Shown one piece after another: positions 45,179 to 55,106 of a stretch of DNA of 64,000 nucleotides. Source of the stretch: Adiantum capillus-veneris. Its lineage: Eukaryota > Streptophyta > Polypodiopsida > Polypodiales > Pteridaceae. The notes under the pieces were generated by a model. It saw only the letters and a list, made by a program, of their open reading frames with translations. It was not told the origin of the DNA and searched no databases. Numbering within the stretch: the first letter of the stretch is position 1; every line of letters begins with the position of its first letter. A program made the position numbers and the translations under genes. The stretch spans positions 85,339,884-85,403,883 of the forward strand of contig CM043944.1 of NCBI GenBank assembly GCA_014529385.2. Direction: 5' to 3'.

Positions 45179-48100
45179 TCAGTCCACAAAGGGGAGTAAG
45201 CCCAAAGCTTTGCGGAAAGCTTCAAGCTTCTCACGAGACAATGCCTTTGTGAAAAGATCTGCAAGGTTGTCCTGTGTTGGCACATAAGCCAAGCTGATCT
45301 CTCCTGCTGAGAGCCTCTCCCTGACATAGTGGTAATGCACCTCAATGTGCTTTGTGCGAGCATGAAAAACTGGGTTCCTCGCAACTGCCAATGCGCTCTG
45401 ACTGTCAGTGTAGATAGTGTTGGCAGTGTCCTGTCCAACACCCAAGTCAGCCATAAGGCGTCTGAGCCATACACACTCAACCGTACCTGTGAAGACTGCT
45501 CTGTACTCAGCCTCACAACTCGAAGTGGCCACAGTAGGTTGCTTCTTGCTCAACCATGATATACATGAACTGCCAAGCATGAAACAAAAACCACTTGTGG
45601 ACACTCGAGTGTCAAAACAACCAGCCCAATCTGAGTCCGAAAAAGCATGTAAGTCTGGCGGCAATGATCCCCCCTTGGGATAAAACAAGCCAAGATGTAA
45701 AGTGCCACTAAGGTAGCGGAAAATCCTCTTGACAGCCTGCCAATGCTTAGACCCTGGGCTATGCATAAATCTGCTGACCTGCGAGACTGCAAACTGAATA
45801 TCTGGCCTCGTGTTGCATACATAAATGAGGCAGCCAACAGCAGTTTGGTAAAGAGTGACATCAGCAGGATCGCCAGCATCATGTAGACTCAACTTCAAAC
45901 CTGTTTCCATGGGAGTGGCAATAGGTTTGCAATCCTCAAGTCCAAACTTACATAGCAATGTCTCTATGTAACTTTTCTGACACAAGGCAATACCACCATC
46001 ACACTGCTTAAACTGTATACCCAAGTAATGATGCAACAGCCCCAAATCTTTCATCTTGAAAGTAGCATTCAAATCAGCCTTAAATTCAGCAATATGTCTC
46101 TCATTTGGTCCAGTGATCAGCAAATCATCAACATAAAGAACCGCAATGAGAAATACATCATCCTCACGCTTTACATACAATGTGCTTTCTGTTGGACTGT
46201 TACGAAAGCCTCGTTTAACCAAATGAGTGTCAGCTTTCTCATACCAAGCACGAGGAGATTGCTTCAGCCCATACAAAGCCTTCTTACATTTGCACACTTT
46301 GTCCTCTTGTCCTTTTATGACAAAACCGCGAGGCTGCGTTACATAAACTTCCTCAAATATGTCACCATTCAAGAAAGCAGTAACAATGTCTGATTGATGT
46401 ACATCCCAACCAAAATGAGCTGCCAATGCACATAGAAAACGCACAGTAGTCATACGACAAGTGGGAGCAAAAGTCTCTTCATAATCTATGCCTTTTTGTT
46501 GTGCATAACCCTTTGCAACAAGTCGAGCCTTATGGCGATCGATCTCACCATCCGGCTTGCGTTTCAACTTGTAAACCCACTTCGTACCAATGGCCTTTTT
46601 GCCAGGAGGCAAATCACATAAAGTCCATGTGTCATTCTCTATAAGTGCATCATATTCTGATTTCATGGCAGCAATCCAATTTTCTGAATTCTGTGCTTCA
46701 TCAAAAGACAGAGGCTCGTCAACATCATGTAAACTAGACACAGCCAAAGCATAACAATCTGATGCATAAGATGCATGGCGAGAGCCTGAACGAGTACGAC
46801 TAGATAAAGGTGCATCCAATTTACTGTCACGCAAAGTGTGCACTAGCCATTTTGGCATACCTCTAGCCTGCTCATTTTCAGCCCTTTCCTCATCAAGTAC
46901 ATCATGTACATCTGCATCAGTAATAGGCTGTTCTAAAACATTTTCAGAAACCCCCATAGGCTGTACATTTGCCTCATTGGAACTTACATTCGTATTTCCA
47001 CCACTGAAAAGAGGCAACAAAGTGTCATAAATGTCCTGTGAGCTTACATTACTGTCTCTAGTACATGACAGCAAGGGTTGAACAGAATCTTCCACAAACA
47101 CTACATCCCGTGAAACCAAAATACGTTTTGTTTGCGGATGATACAACCTGTAACCTTTGCTTTCAACACTATAACCAACAAAAATACATTTGACAGCCTT
47201 ATCATCCAATTTTCTGCGCTGCACTTGTGGCACCAAAGCATATGCCAAACAGCCAAAAACACGCATGTGCTCAATAGAAGGTTTTCTATCATGCCATGCT
47301 TCATATGGAGTAATAGACTGCAAAGCTTTCGTAGGACACCTGTTAAGTACATAAGTGGCACACATGATGGCCTCAAGCCAAAAAGAATGCGGCAAAGCTT
47401 GACTTTTGACCATACATCGTGCCATTTCCGTTAGTGACCTGTTTTTCCTCTCAGCAACACCATTTTGCTGAGGTGTATAAGGCACTGTACATTGGTGTTT
47501 TATCCCATGACTAGCCAGAAATGCATTAAATTCATGAGACATATACTCCCCCCCTCGATCGGAACGGAGGGTGCCCATAGTACATTTTGAGACATTTTCA
47601 TCCATAGCCAAAAATTGTTTGAAGCACATAAAAACTTCGGACTTCGCTTTAAGCGGAAATACCCACGCATGCCTGGAGTAATCATCAATGAAAGTCACGA
47701 AGTACAGGTAATTGCCCAAGGACGGAGTTTGCATGGGCCCACAAACGTCACTATGCACAAGCTGCAACCTGCATGTGGCCCTAACTGAACCATCCTTTGG
47801 AAACTTAGAACGCTACATTTTACCCAGAATACAGCCTTCACAAACATGTTTGATAGGTGCTTCAAGAGGCGGCAAAGAAGCAACCATATCAGATTTCTGC
47901 AAACGCAGCAAACTGGCAAAATTCAGATGACCAAAACGTGCATGCCAAAGTTTTGCATCTGAAATAGCCCTTGAATCTGCAACAGCATTTGCAAAATTTT
48001 GTCCACACTTGTCATACAAAGTGAGCTTATACAGCCCACGGCACAAAAGCCCAGATGCAACAATTTCATCACCAAAACTGAGATCATGAACTGTACATCT

Positions 48101-49465
48101 GTCATCCACAAATTTGACTACAAGTCCAAGTCTAGCAAGTGCGGATACAGACAAGAGATTCTTCTTGATCCCAGGTACATAAAGTGCATCAACAAGTGTG
48201 AAGGAACTGCCATTAGCAGCAGTGAGCACAATCTTTCCAACTCCCTGAACTGGATAAGAGGCGTTGTTGGCACAAGTGACTGAATTCCCATGAGGGACAG
48301 ACTCGAGAGAGGTAAACAATTCACGATGTGAGGTAATGTGCTTTGTAGCACCACTGTCGAAATACCACACATGTGAATCTGCAGCAACTGACAAGCATGC
48401 ATCATGGACAGCAGGATTGTAAGTGCACTCTGCGCTAAAAGCCCATTCTGCATCAACATCAGCATCACAATCTCCTTTCACAGAAGACTCAACAATGGCT
48501 GCATTTGTAGTGGAACCAGCATTTGCAGTGGAACCACCCTCTTTCTTCTTAGCCTCTTTGGCCTTCAACTTAGGACACGACTTGATCAAGTGATCATTGG
48601 CTTTACAATAATGGCAACGCATCTTCTTTTTGCCCTTATCACCAGAATTGCCAGACGAAGTGCTGCCAGCAGAAGCATTAGGAACAGAATTTTTGCCACT
48701 CGCAGCAGAACCATAAGAAGTGGCTGCATTACTATTACCACCCTTTCTTTGAGAAGCAATAAAAGCCTGTTCAACTGCACGCTGCCTAGTCCTGTTTTTT
48801 CTAGAAAGTGACTCTTGCAACAGCAATGTGCATAATGCATCAAACTTGACAACTTCAGGATTTCCTTGGGTCATCAGTCTCCAAGTACTAGCAAAAGTCT
48901 GGTAGGAATCTGGTAAGGCATCAAGAACAGTCTGCACAAGGGAACTGTCAGAAATGACTTCACCTGCAGAAATGAGTTGCTCATTGATATCCTTGACACT
49001 AGCAAGGAAAGTGTCCATATCATCTTCCTCATGCATAATCTTCGACTCTAGCTCTTTACGCAGCAAAGCAATTTTAGCCTCATTGCGGCTTGCATAAAGA
49101 CCTGCTAGAATATCCCAAGCCTGTTTTGCAGATTTTGCTGAACGGATGTGAGGAATAATGGTGCGCTTCACAGACAACGCAATCAATGCATGAGCCTGCG
49201 CATCCTTAACATCCCAACGAGCTTGTTCTGCTGTAGGCAAAACAACTCTAACAGCTGCAATCCTTGCAGCAAGACCTGCAACATCCTCAATATCGCCTAC
49301 ATCTTCAGAACCAGGACATACATCAATGCCCTGCACAATGTTCCAGACACCTTTTGACACAAGAACGTGTTGCATCATATAAGCCCACATAGGGTAGTTG
49401 TCCCCATCCAACCTGTCCTCAGCAGCAAACATCTTGAACACATCTGTGTTGTTGTTGTCAGCCAT
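45179..49465 (-). pseudogene. Copia gag-pol polyprotein with one in-frame stop
   Basis: 1428 codons from MADNNNTD at 49465 (an upstream in-frame ATG at 49525 is less likely). Order: gag; zinc knuckle CHYCKANDHLIKSC (about 284-297); protease WYFDSGATKHI (DSG about 370-372); GAG-preintegrase zinc finger (H508...C542-C545); TAG at codon 551 (47813-47815); integrase core with D573, D636 and E672 (a DD35E spacing); GKKAIGTKWVYK; RT with YVDD at about 1111-1114; RNase H (SDSDWAG, SSCEAEYRA, YTDSQSA); end LPFVD. The domain set is complete and full length for copia. The only lesion I see is the TAG, which follows CILGKM. It would cut off integrase and RT unless read through. Confidence 0.93.
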
Positions 49466-49807
49466 GGTAAATGCTGCACCTGATGTGAAAACTGCCCGAA
49501 AATAGGAGAAATGGAGCGGGAACAACTTGTGCTATATAGCACAAACCGTAGAAGACTATAAGGCACCTGTTATGCAGAAAACGGCACTGACAGAAAATCT
49601 GCACAAAATGACGAAATAACCTGTGCAGTACTGCCCGTAGTGGAAACGGAGGCCGAAATGAGCCCAAATCAAAATTCTGAGCAGACCATGCTCTTCGAGC
49701 TCTCCCAAAATATTTGTCGACCTGCGAACGCTTGCCAAAGCTCACTGAAATCGGAGAAAGTGAGCAGGCGTGTGCTGGAGCAGCTGGCGACTAAGCCCGG
49801 GAGGACG

Positions 49808-49825
49808 TGACCTGCTCTGATACCA
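49808..49825 (-). other. Primer binding site of copia element (initiator Met-tRNA)
   Basis: On the reverse strand TGGTATCAGAGCAGGTCA, two bases inside the 5' LTR. The first 12 bases match the complement of the plant initiator Met-tRNA 3' end. Confidence 0.93.
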
Positions 49826-49827
49826 AT

Positions 49828-50054
49828 TGTTGGAATTAGGGTTGCAGAGAAACACACACAGCTTGGAGAAGACGAAGGAAGCTCAAGGCACACAATAGAG
49901 AGTGTATTCCTTAGTGTGCAATGAAAAGATAGATAGCCCTAGAGTGATGGGCGTATATACAATGCACGGGGGAAAAAACCTCCTAAAGAGGGAAAAAATG
50001 CCCCGGCGGTCCTAGTGTGTTCACACACATCACTACCACATGTATATGGTAACA
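49828..50054 (-). repeat. 5' LTR of copia element (227 bp)
   Basis: Pairs with 44877-45103, two substitutions apart. Confidence 0.95.
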
Positions 50055-50059
50055 GGCTA
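50055..50059. repeat. Target-site duplication of copia element (right)
   Basis: GGCTA directly after the LTR. The sequence then resumes the pol gene of element B. Confidence 0.93.
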
Positions 50060-50487
50060 AACCAGTTCAACAACGCCCCTACCCAATGAATCCTAAATAT
50101 GCAAAGACCCAAGAAGAGATTGAAAATCTTGTAAAATGCGATTCATATACCTTGTTGAGCACTCAGAATGGGTGTCTCCAATTATGACTGTACCAAAAAA
50201 GAATGGGAAACTCAGAGTGTGCGTGGATCTCAAGAAGGTCAATGCCGCCACTAGGAGGGACCATTACCCCTTGCCATGTTCAGAACATGTGCTTGAAAGA
50301 GTTGCAGGGAAGGAAGCTTATAGCTTTTTAGATGGGTAACTGGCTACAATCAAATCACAATTGCGTTAGAGGACCAAGCTAAAACGGATTTTATAACCGA
50401 ATTTGGAGTGTTTTCATTTCGTGTTATGGCTTTTGGCTTAACCAATACCCCTACTACCTTTCAAAGATTAATAAACACTGCTCATTA
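50060..50487 (+). pseudogene. Reverse transcriptase of element B, downstream part
   Basis: Frames contain QRPYPMNPKYA, SEWVSPIMTVPKKNGKLRVCVDLKKVN and YPLPCSEHVLERVAG, then AYSFLDG, YNQITIA.EDQAKTDFITEFG and FRVMAFGLTNTPTTFQRL. These are gypsy RT motifs up to just before the catalytic YxDD, which is missing. Homology stops at about 50487. The pieces lie in two frames, so a shift is present. Confidence 0.8.
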
Positions 50488-51447
50488 GGAAAAATATGAA
50501 CCCTCTAGGGGCCCTTTGGGACTAAGGTTAATTAGAGGCCAGCCAATGAGAAGAGGGTGGTGGACACACTCTATGCCCTCAAAAATGTAGGGGGACAAAG
50601 TAGTCTTACACTTCTTAAATGGGCTCTTACCTAGTGAGAAGGTGGGGTGGGGGGGGGGCATATGGAACCTCCAACTTCCCTCCTTTTTGATCCGGTTTTG
50701 AAAAGATCCCAAAATTTTGAAATTTTTCAAAATTTTCAAAACTCAAATTTTATCTTCTTAAACCCCCCTAAATCTATTTTATAGTCAAAAAAGAATTTTT
50801 TGACCTCAAAAAGTCAAAACGTGCACCCAAAAACCCTAAAATTCAAAAATTTCAAAAAACTTTTAAACAATCTTTTTTTACTATCCAGAGCTCCCTAAAA
50901 GTAGTCCTTATGCAAAAAGTTATTTTCTCTGTTTAGAACCCCTTTGCAGTCCAAGTGAACAAGCATTGGACTCTCAGTAATGTGCGAGAACATTTGGTTA
51001 TTATGGGTTTCGAGGCCCTTCAACAAGCACAATTTCGTTTACAAGGTCACAAGATGAGAATCCTTCCACCACATTTTCAATACATCATGGTTTGTCGATC
51101 ATTGGATGCTTATTGTAATGAATGTCCGCAGATTGGGAAGAGAATGGAAGACAAATTGAAGGTCGAGGAGGACTGGAGGATGGATGGAACTATGCTATCG
51201 ATCTTATAACTTTGTAACTCTTGCAATTTTCAAAACGATCCCCGATGTAATCAACATGATTTGCTTCGGCAAATCATGCCTTTGAATATAATTGAGATGA
51301 GAAATCATTTTTTGGTGAAAGTGCCTTTTTTTATGTCTTAAAAAAAGGGTCCATTATAAAAGGGGGGCCACCTAACTCATTTACTATTTTCACTTTTGCA
51401 ACTCTTGAGCTCCTTCATTCTCTATCTACACCCCAGGCTAGACATGT
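50488..51447. other. No gene identified
   Basis: It starts at the truncation point of element B. AT-rich, with homopolymer-like AAATTTT/TTTCAAAA stretches near 50700-50880 and a G run at 50650-50659. A short frame at 50955-51209 (NKHWTLSNVREHLVIMGF) shows no recognised motif. Confidence 0.4.
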
Positions 51448-52760
51448 ATGCTTCCACAACCTCTGCATTTGCAGCCACATCCACCCCTTTGTCACGCTTC
51501 ATCCTCTTCCTCGAGGACACCAAATACAAAGGAAAGTTGGACCTCCACACCTTTTTTTATTCGTCTCCCTGACTTTGACGCCACAATTGCCTTTCACATG
51601 GATGCATTTGCCGAGATTTTTGCGTTCATGGAGGAGCACATCATAAAATATTCTGTATCTATCCCCTCACATGCAGGGATCTAGGTGCCTTGCGATCTCT
51701 TGCGCTATATACACAAAGGTGATTGCCCATTCTCCAAGCGGTTGCAACGATTCCAAGAAATTGTAACCGATGTAGGCCATTACTTGGACGACCAAGTCCC
51801 AGGGGTGTCAGCGCTCAAGAAGCGCAAGTTGGGGGTGGAGTACCTTTCCCGGCTCACAACATTTACCTTCTTGGTGAGCGAGGAACCTGATTTGGAGGAG
51901 CTCTGCTTACCACACCTTCAAGTTGGGTCCTTTATCAAGGACACCAAGGAGCAGCAGATTATCCCCATGAACCTTGCAGCGGAAGGAAAGACACTCCGGC
52001 TCGAGTACCCCAGGGGTCTCGAGGAAGTGGTTGAGAAATCCATAGTTGTGACTGGCCCTAGTGACACTCACTGCCACTACCACTGACGGATGTGGCTATC
52101 CCAGAGACAGAAATCAGCCGCTTCTCCTCAGTGGTAGTGGATGGGGAGGAGTATGTGTTTCTGCATGATTTGGAGAAAGCATTTGGCCTGCGCATGGATG
52201 AATGCTTGAGCGTGCAATGCAACAGCACCAAATGTCCCTTAGACAATACGCCAGATACCCTAGAAAGCAATCTCTTGCCAGTTGGGGACTCTGTTGCTGA
52301 CACTATTGCAGTTGTATGTGCGGAGGTCCTGGCAGCAAAGCAGTTGCACGTGGTTGAGGAAGAATTCCAAGCCACGCAAGCCAAGGTTGAGGCTGCTAGG
52401 ATGCCTATGCCATTATGCAACCTCCCATATGATGATCCAAAGCTCGTATCTGTGGTGCATGGGAGCATTGACTTGGATGCAAAGGCAACAGGGAGGAGGA
52501 CGACAAGGAGCAGGAGGTAAACTGTATCCTAATTTTCATGTTACTATTTTATCCTTCATTGTCTTTTTTCTCAACCTTCGTCGGGTAATGACAGGATGTC
52601 GTGGAGCTTGATGATTTTGCTGCAAGGACGGGTGGCAAGCGGACGGGCTTTGGACCTCAAGCTTCCCTTGCGCATTACCTAGGACAACTCCCCCCTGGCG
52701 CTGTGGCCATTATCCATAATGAATTTACTCCCCAAGCCCATTTTATGACTTGGTCGTTGA
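51448..52760 (+). pseudogene. Unknown protein gene remnant with probable intron
   Basis: Coding-like sequence in two main pieces. 51448-52086 is open except for one TAG at 51682 (LPDFDATIAFHMDAFAEIFAF, then FSKRLQRFQEIVTDVGHYL). After a frameshift near 52080, 52092-52516 follows (VAIPETEISRFSSVVV, EYVFLHDLEKAFGL). A 78-bp intron is likely (donor GAG/GTAAAC at 52517, acceptor TGACAG/GA ending 52594). It joins an acidic stretch (EEDDKEQE) to DVVELDDFAARTGGKRTG. I recognise no family. It could be a captured host gene piece or a transposon accessory gene. Confidence 0.4.
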
Positions 52761-52941
52761 AAGCTTTGAGCAAGTTTTTGTGTTTGAGCACCATTGCTCA
52801 AAGTGCGCATCAAGTGTTCCTAGTGCGTAGATCCCTTGTATGCACAACGTTTGGCACTGGATTTCATGGTAAAGTGCTTGCCCATATAGGGATACATGCT
52901 TCCATTGGCTCAACTGACCCAAAGGCCATAGCGCATCACAC

Positions 52942-52943
<2 letters not shown>

Positions 52944-53014
<71 letters not shown>
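52944..53014. repeat. (CT)35 microsatellite
   Basis: Uninterrupted tract running into (TTCC)n. Confidence 0.97.
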
Positions 53015-53017
<3 letters not shown>

Positions 53018-53077
53018 TTCCTTCCTTCTCCTCATGCTCTCAAAACATCCACAAAAAGGGAAGCGGGTTGCAGGGGG

Positions 53078-53078
<1 letters not shown>

Positions 53079-53128
<50 letters not shown>
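53079..53128. repeat. Poly(G) run, 50 bases
   Basis: An unbroken run of 50 G preceded by GGGGGC. Runs this long are rare in plant DNA; the exact length may not be reliable. The poly-Gly or poly-Pro open frames across it are artefacts. Confidence 0.9.
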
Positions 53129-53131
<3 letters not shown>

Positions 53132-53306
53132 TAGCGATATCATTAGTGCCCCCTTCACATACCCCCTCATTTTTTTGATTAAGTCTTATGCACCTCTCTT
53201 TGTTTCTCACCTCTAGTATTTCAAGCAGAAGCAAGGTATGGTCTCTCTCCTTCTCTGTCCTATGCTCCCCTTCTCTCCCCTCTTCCTGCTCTCTCTCCAC
53301 CCCACA

Positions 53307-53309
<3 letters not shown>

Positions 53310-53382
<73 letters not shown>
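53310..53382. repeat. (CT)36 microsatellite
   Basis: A second long CT tract 180 bp beyond the G run, within generally CT-rich sequence (53235-53460). Confidence 0.97.
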
Positions 53383-53454
53383 GTACACTTGCGCTTCCTG
53401 CCCCCTCTCTCCCCTCTCTCTCTTCTCCCCCTCTCGTCCCCTCTCTATCACGTC

Positions 53455-53767
53455 CTCCATAGCATCAAGACCATGGAGCACACGTGGCATGCATAGGTAG
53501 GGTGCCTAGTGCACACTTCTCATGTAGATCTTGGGGGTGGAGTTCACATAGGATCTCAGGAGGCCTAGGATGGCCAAAGGGGGGTGTAGCTTGGCACACT
53601 AAGGAATGGTTCTTGTTTGGCCAAGTGTGAACCATCAGCCAAACAACCAGGGCCCAATCTATTAATAAGAGGACTCCTATGGTTGGGTGGTTATTCTTCA
53701 AAAGTGCTCCTATGCAGAGAGCTCCTAAAAGAGGCATACATCACCTGGGATTTTGGATTTTTTATCA
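53455..53767 (+). repeat. LTR of R1 family, copy 3
   Basis: The best-defined R1 copy: shared blocks with copies 1 and 2 (GGCATGCATAGGTAGGGTG, TTGGCCAAGTGTGAA, ACTCCTATGGTTGGGTGG, AGTGCTCCTATGCAGAGAGCTCC), ending at TATCA directly before a primer site. The LTR start is not certain and may lie further left, in the CT-rich part. Confidence 0.65.
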
Positions 53768-53768
53768 T

Positions 53769-53780
53769 TGGCATCAGAGC
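53769..53780 (+). other. Primer binding site after R1 LTR (initiator Met-tRNA type)
   Basis: TGGCATCAGAGC differs from the canonical TGGTATCAGAGC at one base. It identifies the R1 repeat as a 5' LTR in this copy. Confidence 0.7.
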
Positions 53781-53782
53781 AG

Positions 53783-54772
53783 TAGTATTCTTGCTCTATG
53801 GGTAAGGGTTCATGCATTCACGCACATATCCAGATGATGTCTATCCTTAATTTCTAAATTTGGTTGAGCGAGCATTAAAAGAGGTATGCTTTCAAATGTT
53901 TTCTTTCATTAATGGAAGAATTGTATTACAAAATCAATGAATCGATTGGGAGTGTCATCTGATACATTAATTAAGTGCGTTCATTGTTAATACAATTGGG
54001 GTTATGATTAGATTTATTGGAATGCACTTAGCTCTTTTGGGTAGAGCGTGAGGTGGCCTTGGTTTTACTTTGGCAATACAAGTTGGTAATTGGTGGGAAG
54101 AATCAGTAGCATGCTCATATAGCTTTGGAAGGTGTAAGTGTGTAACAGAGCAGCAAAGATTAAAGATGACAAAAATAATTGCAAGCTCAATTGAGAGTTG
54201 AATATTGAAAAAAAAAAACACAATTGAGCAAGGGAGAGAGGGGCGCTTGAGCATGTAGGGTTGTCCATCAATAGTATCTAAGTTTAACTATCATGAATGG
54301 GTGCCAACAAGAGAGAGTGAGCGCACCAACAGACAAGGGGCACAAAAAATCTTGAGGCAGATATGTAGCTTCCTCCAAGTAAGACTAGGGATAAAATGGG
54401 CATCCCTGACAATGAAGGCCCATTGGAATGCACTTAGTTAGTGGGCTACAGTGTGAAGAAAGGGTAGCATTGGCAGCCCTCCTATGCAGGGTACTGATCA
54501 TGGATGCACGAGAGAGGTGGACCTCTACCAAGGAGAAGCTAAATGCCATGATCAACAACAACACACAAAGGGTAGCTCGGTGGATGCATGGTAGGCTGGA
54601 CTAGAAAGCATTGTCCCGGACATAGGTTTCTAGCACTAAAAAACTACATCTGTTGGGAGAACATTTTCTTTAAAAAATTCGGTTAAAACGATTTATGAAT
54701 GTGTAACAAACCAAGAACATGGGTAGTGAACCACAAAATGATTAGAGCCCATAGAGCAACAATTTTGTCTCC

Positions 54773-54833
<61 letters not shown>

Positions 54834-54944
54834 GCCTTTCTTGCTTTGTTTCACTAGGACAGGGCATCTCAAGATAGCGAGGCTTGAACATAGCTCCTTC
54901 TCCTACAGCTTTGGTAAAGCTTCATTTTGCTAAAGGCAGGTATT
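53783..54944. other. No gene identified; possible decayed R1 internal region
   Basis: Directly downstream of the R1 primer site but with no gag-like motif. It contains a (GT)n tract. Confidence 0.35.
54776..54830. repeat. (GT)27 microsatellite
   Basis: Uninterrupted tract of about 55 bp. Confidence 0.97.
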
Positions 54945-55106
54945 GAAGAAGATGCTGCTATTCATCTGCAAGTGTGTGCATAGCTGGAGGCAAGTGCTGA
55001 AGAATCTGCTACTAACCATTTGCAAGTGTCTGCATAGCTTGAGGTTGGTACTGAAGAATCTTCTACCAAGCATCTACAAGTGTTTGCATAGTTTCCAACC
55101 ATCTAG
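54945..55106 (+). repeat. 54-bp tandem repeat, about 3 units
   Basis: Units start at 54945, 54999 and 55053 (GAAGAA..TGCT, CATCTGCAAGTGT.TGCATAGCT). 54 bp is 18 codons, so the frame is kept and the short plus-strand frame reads ICKCVHS..., ICKCLHS..., IYKCLHS. The third unit is partly duplicated again (AAGTGTGTGCATAGCTGG at 55108). Whether it is coding is doubtful. Confidence 0.8.

Larger units (their letters stand above)
44877..50054 (-). mobile_element. Young, nearly intact Ty1/copia element (5178 bp)
   Basis: It has 227-bp LTRs differing at 2 sites (44922/49873 T/C and 44973/49924 G/A), a 5-bp target duplication GGCTA, a Met-tRNA primer site, a polypurine tract and one long polyprotein frame interrupted only by a single TAG. 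It lies in reverse orientation inside the pol gene of element B. LTR similarity of about 99% means a recent insertion. Confidence 0.95.
37830..50487 (+). mobile_element. Ty3/gypsy element B (tRNA-Asp-primed, Athila/Tat-like), nested and 3'-truncated
   Basis: It has a 618-bp 5' LTR, a tRNA-Asp-type primer site, a long gag with two CCHC knuckles, a protease, and the start of RT split by a copia insertion (44877-50054). The RT continues at 50055 and stops at 50487. Integrase and the 3' LTR are gone. The primer type and DGG protease active site fit the Athila/Tat branch of plant gypsy elements. Its LTR shares many blocks with A, C and D, so it may be the autonomous relative of that family. Confidence 0.75.

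Noticed and set aside
45179-49525. The two long copia frames as two separate genes
   Set aside because: They are in the same frame, separated only by one TAG at 47813 and 15 codons; the integrase domain spans the gap.
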